A stretch of 64,000 bases of DNA from Erpobdella octoculata (Eukaryota; Annelida; Clitellata; Hirudinida; Erpobdellidae), in the NCBI GenBank assembly GCA_963978895.1, contig OZ022238.1, forward strand, positions 22,446,169-22,510,168, read 5' to 3'. The notes below the pieces were generated by a model, which saw nothing but the letters and a program-made list of their open reading frames with translations, was not told where the DNA came from and made no database searches. Below, piece after piece: positions 1 through 10,124 of the stretch (position 1 is its first letter; every line of letters begins with the position of its first letter). The translations under genes were made by a program, and so were the position numbers.

Positions 1-1377
1 TGCAAATGAGTGGATAGTAGCGATTCGGCTGAGTTAGTAATATTGTTTCGTGATAATTTCGTTTATTAATTGAAATATTTTCTTTGTTTGAAATGAAAAA
101 CGTAAACCAAAAGTGTTGAACATGGTTTTTTTAACAAGATATTGATGATGATCATAATGACGTAGACATTATTGCTCCCAAGCAGTCCTTCAGAAAATTT
201 GTCATATATAAGAATTGCTGTTTTTGCGAGATGGTATTAGGCAGTTAAATGGCTCTTTAGGTTAATAGATGCTTTTTCAAGTTGATTCAGTGCCACTCGG
301 ACAAAAATTTTAACAAGATTGATATCTACATTGGGCAAGGTGGATTTTTTTTAAATAGCAAATTCTGAAAAAGTCCATGAGGAGTTAAAAACTGCTTTTA
401 ACTAGCTGTTCAGGTTGTGTTACACTAGTGTCATTCATGCTTGCATAGTCAATGAAATCAAAGAATACAGCAACAGAGTTTTGATCTAACGGAAGACGAA
501 ATGGCTCATTTTACAGGGTTTCATCATTTCAATGGCTATCCCTCTATCTGGATAAGGGTTTTAACTAATCTTAAAATAACATCAAAGTCTTTGCATCTAA
601 TGCAATAATTTGCTACCAGTTTGAAACTTTAAAAATATATATACACGTGGCTGACCACACAATTTGCGTAGAGAGACAAAAACGTTTTTGTTTTAATAAT
701 GGTGAACTGTGCTGCAGTTAGACAGTGATAGCGCCAGAAAATAAATTTAAGATTTTTTCAGTTTGTTTATTGATTGACACTCGTTTTATAAGTTTTTTAC
801 TGTAAATAATAAAGTTCTTTAAGGTTAAAACTCAAGTCGTTTTCAGGAGTCTTTTGCACCAATGTTCGAAAAACGAACACATGCAAATTTCAATGATTTG
901 TTTGAAATATGTCAAAAATAAAAATACACACGTTGAAACATGAGCAAAAACGTAAAATAATTAAAAACAAATAATAAGAATCTTAATAACTAGAGATAGT
1001 CCATTGAAAATTAGGCATTTTTTAAAATATCATCATATATCAATTTGTGATTGCAGCGCACCTCTACATTTCGTGCCATGCATTCGTATGACAGCGTCAA
1101 TAATTTGAACGTTTGATGTAATGTATTCGGCTAATAAAAACTCTTGTAATAATAATCTTAGACAGGCAAAACATTTTTGATCAATGGAACTGACGGTGTA
1201 CAATTGCGTAATTTCCATTTATTACACGCCTGCAGCTTGTTAACAATATCTAGAAATTGTATTGACAATACCATATTCCAATAGACATTGAAAAAGTATT
1301 GACCATACCAGTTCTCAACTAAAAAAGAATTGCTGCCAATACCAAATACTAAACACTAATATTTCAAAAAACCAAGT
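1..1377. other. AT-rich stretch, no gene recognised
   Basis: No exon-like coding segment or known transposon domain is visible on either strand. The only open frames are short and of low complexity. Confidence 0.5.
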
Positions 1378-1664
1378 ATTTCATTATTAGCACACAAAAT
1401 AATGTATATAAATTTATCAGCGCCGGAAACTGTTTGTGCATATGGGATCACACAGTGTCTCCAAGATCCGAATGTGTCGAGCCCTATCACACCCCAGTCG
1501 TGAAACTGGTACTCATTTATGGACCAGTAAAGGATGAAAAGTTGAGTTGGCCTGAGCAGTGTGAATTCTTTGCTCAAGGAATTACGCCTCGCCGTGACTG
1601 AGATTTGAACCCATGACGGCAGGATAGCATAACTGTTTTTACCATTGTGCTACGGCTAGTCCAA
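1378..1664 (-). repeat. tRNA-derived SINE, copy 1
   Basis: Read on the minus strand, it begins with a Pol III A-box-like TAGCACAATGG (complement of about 1642-1652), followed by a B-box GGTTCAAATCTC (complement of 1600-1611). A body follows with the core ATGAGTACCAGTTT and CGACTGGGG, and the copy ends near a TAATAATG tail. A second copy lies at 46,730-46,998 with the same order of boxes and core. The promoter boxes, shared core and TAA-type tail support a tRNA-headed SINE. It lacks a complete cloverleaf, so it is not a functional tRNA gene. Confidence 0.75.
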
Positions 1665-1699
1665 ACTCCTTACTATAATCAATTGTGCTTAAAACTGTA

Positions 1700-2544
1700 G
1701 CATGCACAAAATCAAAAACAAAAAACACACGCACATGTAGCTATAATACAACGAGGATTTGCATGCATGCTGTGACAATCATCACTAACTTCTGTTACAA
1801 AAACAATCGTCCCAATCGTCATTTTTTCTTCTGACTTTTGAAGTCTGCCATCTCTGATATGCTTCTGGCATTTTTTTATGAAATGGTCTTTGCCTTTGCA
1901 ATAAAAACACTTGTTTTCTCTGTTGGCCTGTTTTTTTAAATTTCTCCTTCCATTGTGGACTACTAAGGCTTCTTCTCTTGTTTCTATTTGCTCATGCTGC
2001 ATTCTGAAAAATTCTCCATGAAAAACACAGAGCTTTGTGGTGAGTCTGTCGATATCTCTTTTAGATGCACTCATTGTTTTTTAGTTTGTTATAAATGGAA
2101 GATATTTATTTGAAAGAGAATTCAACATTTTTAGAATCATAAGAAAATCTGGCAACTTTTCCTTGCCTCTGAAATTCAACATTAAAATTGTTAAACAGTA
2201 TTTTTACTTTTGACAATTGAACCGACATTTCCGTTTCTATCTTTTGGCTGCTGAAAAACTCCATTCTGAAAGTGTAGAGTTTCCCAGTTAAGTCTCCGCC
2301 ACCAAACAATCCTTCAAGTTCTAACCACATCTCTTTTGCTGACTGAAGTCTCATGACCATAATTAGAACTTTGGTTGACAGGCAGAACATGGAGAGCTAT
2401 TACTTCTGCCTGATTGTAACAGTCGTACTCTTTGCAGAATTTCACCATTTTTTCATCCCTTGCACCGACGGCTGGTTGATGTGGTAACGTCAATCCTCCT
2501 TCCACATCAAATAAATTTTTAATTCCTCGCAGTAGAATGGTCAT
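1700..2544 (-). pseudogene. Ty1/Copia gag remnant
   Basis: Three overlapping minus-strand frames lie in gag order. The N-terminal piece (2544-2314) reads MTILLRGIKNLFDVEGG. The middle piece (2390-2106) contains the typical SAKEMWLELEGLFGG segment of Copia gag (UBN2-like). The third piece (2074-1712) contains a CCHC zinc knuckle, CFYCKGKDHFIKKC. The frame changes between pieces show decay. No protease, integrase or RT follows, and no LTRs were found, so this is an isolated gag fragment rather than an active element. Confidence 0.7.
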
Positions 2545-3049
2545 ACGGAACTTCCACGTTCTCCAGTTGTTATTTCACGTAAGCTACTCAATTTGCTGTT
2601 TGCAAAAGTGCATTTTCTACAAAGCAAAAACTGTAAACAAAAAATACTAACAAGTGATTGGGCCAATAACCTGTTGTAAATTACACTATACAGAGAACGC
2701 AACGCAAGAACTGAGCACAATATTAGAGACACGATATATTGAATAAGCAATCACATTGATAGACGTAAAACCAGAAAAAGAAAGAGGGAAGACATGCAAC
2801 TCTAACAAAGAGTTATAACCAAGTTAATAGATAAATAATTCTTAAACTGTTTGTTTCAATACTTTTAACACCTTTTTTTTTGTACATGTGGAACGTTGGG
2901 GATTCAAAATTCAATCTGCCAGGTAAACAGTTTTTAAACGTTTTAAACGTTTTTTCTCCATAAAAATGTACTTTTCTTAATTTGAAACTATACTATTTCT
3001 TTCGTTCGTACTTTTGAGGTTTTCGGAATTATATTTTCAATTTATGGCA
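2545..3049. other. no gene recognised
   Basis: AT-rich sequence with no support for exons or named repeats on either strand. Confidence 0.4.
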
Positions 3050-3545
3050 TTGAATTTTGTCATTTTGTTGAAGGGTCTGCGTCATTTTCAAAGTTAATGA
3101 ATGAAAAGTTGGAATCTAAATCGAAGCAGTTGAGGAGCCTTCTTGCTATTGCCGGACGTGTGACAATTTGTTTGGATGGCTGGACAAAGAAACACAGTTC
3201 TTACTTGGGAATTTTTGCATATTTTTTTATCAGTCGATGGAAAGGCCAATCCATGCTTTTTTCAATTTGATGGAAATCAAGCACCCAAATACTGTTGAGA
3301 AACTGTCTGACAGACAATGAAGCCAACATCATGAAAACTGCAAAACTACTACAGTCACAGTATGAACAGTTATACAATGAGGTTTCAGACGCAGAGGTGA
3401 AAAATGACGAAACCAATAACGATAAAGAAAAGATTGAGTCAGATCATGGACCTTCCAGAAAAGGTTAAATTCAGGAGAATGCAATGCATGGCACACGCAC
3501 TGCAGCTGGTTGTTCAACCCCTCCCAGTTCAACACCATTGCTAAA
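3050..3545 (+). pseudogene. hAT-family transposase remnant
   Basis: Plus-strand translation about 3085-3240 gives a segment with VTICLDGWTKKHSSYLGIFA, the conserved D-x-W...Y region of hAT DDE transposases. About 3475-3520 gives RRMQCMAHALQLVV, the C-x2-H core motif of the same family. Several stops and frame changes separate the two blocks. No terminal inverted repeats were matched to this fragment. Confidence 0.7.
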
Positions 3546-4784
3546 TGCTAGGAAAAAGTTTTCTCTCTCTCATTAATACAGAGTTAGAAATTATTGAAAA
3601 TGATTATGTTCATATAGAGTCAAAAATTGATAAAAATGATAAAGTTCTTAGGCGTTTCAAGTATCTTATTAATAAGCTTAAGACATTTGAATCTCCTAAT
3701 GAATCAAAAAATACTAGTAATATACAAGTTCAACTAAATAGATACACCATGGATGTAAGCAATATCGTATGTGACAATGCACTTTAATTTGAGAAAAAAA
3801 TGATGTTAGAACAAACTGTTCATGCATGCCCAAGATCTGATAAGATCCACAGCCTCACAGGCGTACGTTGAGCGGATTTTTTTCTGTATGCAGCATTGTG
3901 ACTGCAGGCTGTCGTAAACGTATGAAGAAATCTCTTGAGATAAGAGTTTTCTTTAAACTTAAAAAAATGATTTTGCTACTATTTTTTAAAATTTGCATGT
4001 CGATAAAAATCCATTGTTTTCTTTTTGTTGTCTTTCTTTGTGACACAATGTATACAGAATGAATGAAAAATATTTGGAGAACTATGAACTAACTAAAAAC
4101 AAATAAAAACAAAAACTATTTTATCTGAATAAAATAAAACTTAAAACTAAAATTATTTTCAAAACTGTTATTAGATAAAAGCATAATTAATTTCATGAAA
4201 CTAAATAATAATAGAAACTAAAATTTTAAGATGAAGTTGAATAGAATAATAATAAAAAATGATAATAAAATAAGAATAAGAACTAGAATTATTTACTGAA
4301 CTAAAATAACACTGGTTGGAGGTTCATTTTCAAATAAATTTCTTAACCTCTATGCGATTTTGTTCTCAGAAATGGCTGATGACCGGGGGGCTGGTAGTTA
4401 GAGATAAATTTTCAAAAACATTTCTATGCCCGTTTGCCTTCAAAAATAACTGATGACCGAAAGGAGATACCCATTTAAACATTATGCATTTGTCAATAAG
4501 TTTTATTAATTACTTTGTAACGCTTTACAGTGGACATGTAACGAATAAAAGTATGTCCAAGCATTTTACTTCATTACAAGTAAAATTAAAAAATAATTTC
4601 TGTAATCTGCTACAAGCTAAAAGTACATCGGCAGTACTTACGTACAGTAGAGAGTTATTTTTACTTTGTAACTTAAAATCAATGTATGTATTATTATACA
4701 GGTTTTTTTATATAGCGCTTTTTTTCAAAACAAAAGTCACAAAAGTGCACTGCACAATTAAATAAATTTTACCCATCAACAACG
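3546..4784. other. AT-rich stretch with orphan 80-codon ORF and MITE debris
   Basis: A plus-strand ORF at 3545-3787 (80 codons, Asn/Lys-rich) directly follows the hAT remnant and may be its decayed continuation; it has no recognised domain. At about 4370-4470 the phrase CTGATGACCG occurs twice. The same phrase recurs near 17,530 and 26,450, suggesting a dispersed hAT-like MITE interior. Nothing else is visible. Confidence 0.35.
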
Positions 4785-5165
4785 AAAAAGTAGAAAATAA
4801 TTTTTACATCATAAAAACATTTTTTTTAAAAACAACGTTTTTCTTGCGCCTTAAAAATGTATAAAATAATTTTCCTATGAGCCTGGCAGAATTTCTGAAT
4901 AACTTGGTCACATTATGGTAACATACTTTATAACAGTTTCTAATTCATATACAATGAGAAACGTTGTGCGCATATAGGCTACAACCTAAAAACTTTAGGA
5001 AAACAAATAGTTATAAAAAAATTGTATATGAATTAAAAACTATTTAAAAGTATGTTACCATAATGTGACCATGTTATTATCAAAATTTAGCCAGGCTCAA
5101 AGGAATATTATTTTATATTTTTTAGGGCGAAAAAAACATTGTTTAAAAAAATGTATTTTTTTATT
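4785..5165. repeat. palindromic MITE, copy A (full length)
   Basis: The left arm (about 4800-4985) and right arm (about 5030-5160) are imperfect reverse complements. For example, GGTCACATTATGGTAACATA on the left answers TATGTTACCATAATGTGACC on the right, and GAGCCTGGCAG answers CCAGGCTC. The left arm begins with a TTTTTACATCATAAAAA segment also found at about 5873 and 10,500. The element encodes nothing. The long foldback and multiple copies fit a non-autonomous fold-back MITE. Confidence 0.8.
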
Positions 5166-5511
5166 TAAAATTTTTAAAGTAAAGTAGAGTAAATTAGACA
5201 AAAGTATAAAGACTTTTTGTCTTTCCATCTTTGGTTTCTTTTATTTATTCTGTCTCTTTCCACAACATATCAATGTTGTTTTTAAATTCATTCACACTCT
5301 TTGACAACACCTCACTGTTTGGGAGCTGATTCCATTTATCAACTATTCTTAGGCAAAAGCTGTACTTTCTTGTGTCTTTTCTGTCCATTTATTTTGTAAC
5401 TTGAGTTCATTACGTTTTTTTCTTTTTACAACGTTGTTATTAGGTTACTTAGTTGTTTGAGACTTTATTCTCTGTCTTCCCTTTTTCCTCCCTCCCTTTC
5501 TCTCTTTGTCT

Positions 5512-5515
<4 letters not shown>

Positions 5516-5582
<67 letters not shown>
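5516..5582. repeat. (CT)n microsatellite
   Basis: Uninterrupted CT dinucleotides, followed by a second CT-rich stretch at about 5640-5725. The ORFs through it (poly Leu/Ser) are artefacts of the repeat. Confidence 0.97.
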
Positions 5583-5586
<4 letters not shown>

Positions 5587-5862
5587 CATGCATCGCATCA
5601 TCGCATGCATGCTAACAACTTGCGAGCGACTTTGTTTTCTCTCTCCTTCTCTTTTATTTTCTCTCTTTTTTTTCTCTCTCTCTCTCTCTCTTTCTCTTTC
5701 TCTCTCTCATTCTCTTTTTCATTCTTTCCTTTCTTAGTTGTTTGAGATCGGCTAAGACTGCTATTATATATGTGCGTATCGGATGCATGCGTGCACACTA
5801 TAGGTCTGTTTTCACTTAGCGAAAAAAAACTCAAATGCTTAAAAAATTTCAAAAACAAAAAA

Positions 5863-6060
5863 TAGAAAATAATTTTTACATCATAAAAAATACATTTAAA
5901 AAAACAACGTTTTTCTCGCGCCCTAAAAAGTATAAAGTAATATTCATATAATTTCATTTACAACGAAAAACGTTGCGGGCGCATATAGTCTACAAAACTT
6001 TAGTAAAACAAATAGTTATAAAAAATAATGCGCCGCAACGTTTTTCGTTGTAAATGAATT
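5863..6060. repeat. palindromic MITE, copy B
   Basis: It shares the TTTTTACATCATAAAAAATA start with copy A. It has a perfect 24-bp inverted pair: 5953-5976 (TTCATTTACAACG...) and 6035-6058 (...CGTTGTAAATGAA). It abuts the 3' end of the minus-strand LINE at about 6060. Confidence 0.75.
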
Positions 6061-7330
6061 ATAGTAGTATTTTTTATAATGTACAAATTTTTAACAGTAG
6101 GGGTGAGGCACAGTTGATAGTATCCATAAATGATTTTGAATGTTTCTGTCATCTCTCTCCTTATTCTTTTCTCTGACAAAGATGATAACCCAAGATACCT
6201 AAGTCTGTCCTTATAATTCTTATTTTTACAGCCCTTAAATATTTTTGTAGCCTTTTTCTGTACTTTTTGTATGTCTTTGATTGTTGCTATCCTATATGGA
6301 GACCAAACAGTAGATGCATATTTAACTTGACATTTCACTAGTGCTTTGTACAGACAAATGAAAAACCCCTTATACATAAAATTGAAGTTTTTTTATTATC
6401 AATCCTAGTATTTTTTATGCTTTACTGGTGTTTGTATGAATGTGCTCTCTAAAGGATAGTTCATTGTCAAAGATAACACTTTCGTCAGGTGCTTATTTGA
6501 CTTCTTCTAATGCTTTTTCATTTAAATTGTATTTAAGATGTGAAATTTTGTTTCTGTTTAATTTAATTAAACTACACTTATCTGCATTTCTCTTTGGATC
6601 ACCCTTTTTTAACCATTTTTTTAATTTATCTAAACAGTTCTGTAACTCTGCATAATCTACCTTTGTTATCCTTTTGTATATCTTTGCATCATCTGCAAAT
6701 AACAGAATGGTTCTTTTTTGTTCGAGTTCTATCATATCATTAATGTTTATAATGAATAGCAAAGGTCCAAGTATTCTTCCCTGTATCACACCACTCCCCA
6801 CATAATACTACGCTGATACTAATTCATTTACTCTTACTCTGAATTTCTGACCTATAAAGAAACTTTCAACACACTTGATTACTTTTTTTTTAAATTTATA
6901 CATTTCAAGCTTATGTAGCAATTTTCTATGTAGTAATCTATCAAAATATTTTTTAATACCTGTATGTATATAACATGAAATTCTTTTCCATTGTTTTTGT
7001 AGTTGTTTTTTTTAAGAAAACCATATTGCCTCAACTAAAAAAGTTATTTTTTTTTCAAAATGAACTAATAAATTATCTTTTATAATTAATTTCATCACTA
7101 TGCAAATTATACATTTAAGAGAAACTGGTCTGTAGTTTTTGACTTCAAGTTTTGACCCTTTTTTGAATAATCGTACCACTTTGCTGCATTTCCAGTCATG
7201 AGGTAGTTTTCCGTCTTTTTTTGTGTGTTTTTGTGAAAATATCAGTTATCAAAGAGCTTGTTTCTCCTCTCAATTTGTGTCATACTCTAGAATAAATTTG
7301 GTCAAAGCCTGGGTTTTTTTTCACATTTAA
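6060..7330 (-). pseudogene. LINE reverse transcriptase remnant
   Basis: Minus-strand blocks in order: KLPHDWKCSKVVRLFKKG and KNYRPVSLKCIIC (about 7220-7090), SGVIQGRILGPLLF and the FADDAK catalytic block (6801-6493 frame), then the thumb/C-terminal block with VWSPYRIATIKDIQKVQKKA (6377-6060). The usual YADD is FADD here, which is common in CR1-like RTs. The frames are not continuous. Confidence 0.85.
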
Positions 7331-7959
7331 ATCTTTGAATTTATTTTTTTTGATTTTCGAGCTGATGGTTACTTCTTCCATTTTGTGATTGACAACGAGT
7401 GTGTTTGATATCATTTCGTTTAGATTTACTTTTTTCTACTAAATATACTGATGAGAAAAATTCTGCTAATAATTAGAATTTTGTTTTATTTTCTTTAATT
7501 ATAAACTCAACATCATTTATATTTGTTTTTAAATCAGCCATCATATTTATAGTTTGTTTAAAGCGATTTATGTGAGTCCAAAAAGCTTTCGAGTTTTCTT
7601 TGCATTTCTGGCAACGTCCTGCTGATTTTTACTATGAATGCCATCATTCTTTTGTAACATCAATTCTGATTTTATTATACTCTGATTTTGCTTCATTTGT
7701 TTTAGTTTTGATGTATTTTTTCAAAATAAATGTTTTGTTTTTATTTGGTTTCTTAGATCCAGTGGAATACTTGTTTTAAATCTTGCCGGACCAGACAGTG
7801 GAATGGACTCATTAACAGCACTATTGACACAATTTTCAATTTTTTCCCAGCTTGTTTCATTATCTTCTTGCCTTGAAGCATCACACAAGGATTTTTTGTC
7901 AATGCAATTGCTTACTTGCTTTCTAATGAAATTGTAGTTTCCTCTGTTGTATGCTTATT

Positions 7960-8330
7960 TACCCATTTGAGTTTCAATTTTTTTAATTATAAAAATGTCA
8001 AACACCACACAACCATGATCGCTTTTTGCATCACTGAAAACAAGGTCAAGGATTGTTGGTTCATTTCTTCTCCTGCATCTTGTTGGATCCATTACGTGCT
8101 GTCAGAAATTATTGATTAACAAGATTTAACAATTTTATTTCTATTTTGTGTTTATTTATGTGGGGTAAATTGAAATCTCCTAAAATTATTTTCTGCCATC
8201 TTAAATTTATAAAGTTTTTAATCAATAATAGGAGTTGGTCATCATTGCTATCTGGGGAGCTTGGATTTCAATAAATAGTCATACAATTTGTTTCAAACTT
8301 GCTGCATTTAAATCCAAAACAGAGGTGCTC
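7960..8330 (-). pseudogene. LINE apurinic-like endonuclease remnant
   Basis: Minus-strand translation shows KIILGDFNLPHIN, then, after a frame change, HVMDPTRCRRRNEPTILDLVF. These are the GDFN, D-P-T-R and T-x-L-D-L-V-F motifs of the EEP endonuclease of non-LTR elements. It sits between the ORF1 and RT remnants of the same element. Confidence 0.75.
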
Positions 8331-8548
8331 TTGTTTGCTACATATATCATTATTCATCTTTTACCCTGTTCGTAAAATCCAGAAGTTAGTATATTATATT
8401 TAACGATTGAAAATTAAGATTCCGACGCAGCAAATTAAAAATTTTTGGGAATGATTTTAACCAAAATTACTATGCTAGGCTTTTTACTCATTGCATTAAA
8501 ACATTTATCAGTTCTTTTTCTCTTATTTGAATAACAGTCCATATTTTT

Positions 8549-9400
8549 TTATAAACATGTTATTTTTTCATTGTTGAGTATATCTACATATGAGTTCTCT
8601 TTTCTATCCTTGATTTTTTTTGTTGCACATTTATCCATTCTTGTTATATTTTTTGATTTGTCTGTTTTTTTGGTGGTTTCAGCTTTAGTATTCATTTTTT
8701 CAAAGAACTTCTTTAATTCATTGGTATTCTTGCATATTTTGTCTTTATTTGAACTGGAAAGTTTTTGTTTCCTAAAAGCAACCACATAAACGTTTTCAGG
8801 TTTTCTCCTGTTCTAAACATTCAATTATTATTGTATTATTTCTTTTAAATTTTTTTCTTTTTTCCTCTAACATCTTTTTGCACTCTTTTCTGTCCTCTAT
8901 CGGTAGATCATGGTTCACAATTATTTTATTAAATGGTTCACTTTCATTCAATTTGAAACAGTTTTCAAGTACTAAATGTTTAGCATTTTCATTTTTAAAT
9001 TTAATCAAAATTGGTCTTGGTTTTTTTCTTCCTTACTCCTTCTACCCATTTTGAACATTTCTATCTCAGTATCAAAGTCTGTCTGTAATTTCTTCTAGCA
9101 ATATCATTATCAGTTCTCTGTCTAAGTTTCTGGTTTCATTTACGTTAAAATTATATATTACAACATTGCATTTTCTGTTCATTCTGTCCCCACTTGTCTC
9201 AAGAATTGATTTTGTTTTTCGTACCATCTTCTATTCTATACCTCTCCGACATCCTGAACCAACTATTCCACATTCACATAATTTTAATCCTTTTACCTCC
9301 ACAACTAAATTTTTCTATTTTCTGCTGGATTCCTGTTTTTTTTTGGAGGCATGGTTGTTTAGAACAACTTGTTCTAGTTTTAGCTTTGTCCAGTAGTCCT
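8549..9400 (-). pseudogene. LINE ORF1-like protein remnant
   Basis: Minus-strand blocks include NRKCNVVIYNFNVNETRNLD (about 9185-9125) and a basic stretch with LVLENCFKLNESEPFNKIIV and DLPIEDRKECKKMLEEKRK (9008-8796). This resembles the RRM/CTD nucleic-acid-binding ORF1p of CR1/L1-type elements. A Lys/Asn-rich tail follows (8785-8549). The frames are broken between blocks. Confidence 0.65.
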
Positions 9401-9864
9401 TTTTTCCGACAAGTACGCAAAAACAGGTTTCAGTTAAAAACTAGAATATTAAAATTTGAATAGCAATAATTTGAAGAAAAAAACTTTAAAGCTTTAAAAC
9501 TTTTAAAGCTCCTTCTTTTAAGTTGTTGTAAAACATTTTTTAATTTTCACTTTGATTTTAGTTCAAAGGAATTTTATACGATTGATTCGTTAAATTTGTC
9601 AAACGCTTTGTGATTCGGAATTATAAAATATGTCGAAATCAATTTACTGACAATTGAGCATTTAGTGTGTTTTGTGGACTAGAATTTAAAAGACCTAACG
9701 AATACCAAAACAACTACATTGAATTTTTTTTCTTTTGAAGTCAATTTATCTAGAAATTTTGACAGCAACAAATGATTAGCAAAAATTTCCGTTTAATTTT
9801 CTAACGTTTGTTGCAATTATTACTGCTGCAAAAACTAAATCTGTCTCGTTCATGACGTTTTCAG
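9401..9864. other. sequence before first visible SRCR exon
   Basis: AT-rich. It ends in a pyrimidine tract and TTTTCAG acceptor at 9864. The exon encoding the first half of SRCR domain 1 should lie upstream, but I do not find it in the window; the LINE lies in this interval. Confidence 0.5.
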
Positions 9865-10124
9865 CGGAAAGTCGGTAGCCGTCCTGGGACATCCAAACGC
9901 TTCAACAGTGTATGGTCCAGGATCGGGTCCTATATTTTTGAGAGGTGTGAACTGCGATGGTAACGAGCAATCAATTTTAGCATGTGAATACCAAGGGTGG
10001 AACATAACCATCTGTAACCACTTTGAAGACGCTGGAGTGTCCTGTGTGGGAGATAAAGGCACACAAACACCAACGCCAAGGGCTCAGAAGACTCTTCCGG
10101 CCCTGACGTTGCCTCCTAAAATTT
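9865..10124 (+). CDS. SRCR domain 1, C-terminal half exon
   Basis: Translation includes [20 protein letters not shown] and [11 protein letters not shown]. These are the GxGxIxL, VxCxGxE and EDAGVxC signatures of the second half of an SRCR domain. Four cysteines are present. A Thr/Pro-rich linker follows ([11 protein letters not shown]). The acceptor is TTTTCAG at 9864. The donor GTTAGT at 10125 is chosen because it gives phase 1, which joins to the next exon without a stop; the GTAAAC at 10129 would not. Confidence 0.85.

Larger units (their letters stand above)
6060..9400 (-). mobile_element. decayed CR1/L2-like LINE (ORF1 + EN + RT)
   Basis: On the minus strand the order is an ORF1-like protein (about 9400-8550), an AP endonuclease (about 8330-7960) and a reverse transcriptase (about 7330-6060). 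This is the normal 5' to 3' order of a nearly full-length non-LTR element. Many frame changes and stops show it is dead. The family is inferred from the RT C-terminus (KYASTVWSP..., KVQKKATKIFKG, YLGLSSL) and the RRM-like ORF1. It lies immediately upstream of the first visible SRCR exon, in the opposite orientation. Confidence 0.85.

Noticed and set aside
4440..4470. CTGATGACCGAAAGG as another hammerhead core
   Set aside because: There is no room for stem II and no flanking stem I/III pairing; the phrase recurs as part of a MITE interior.
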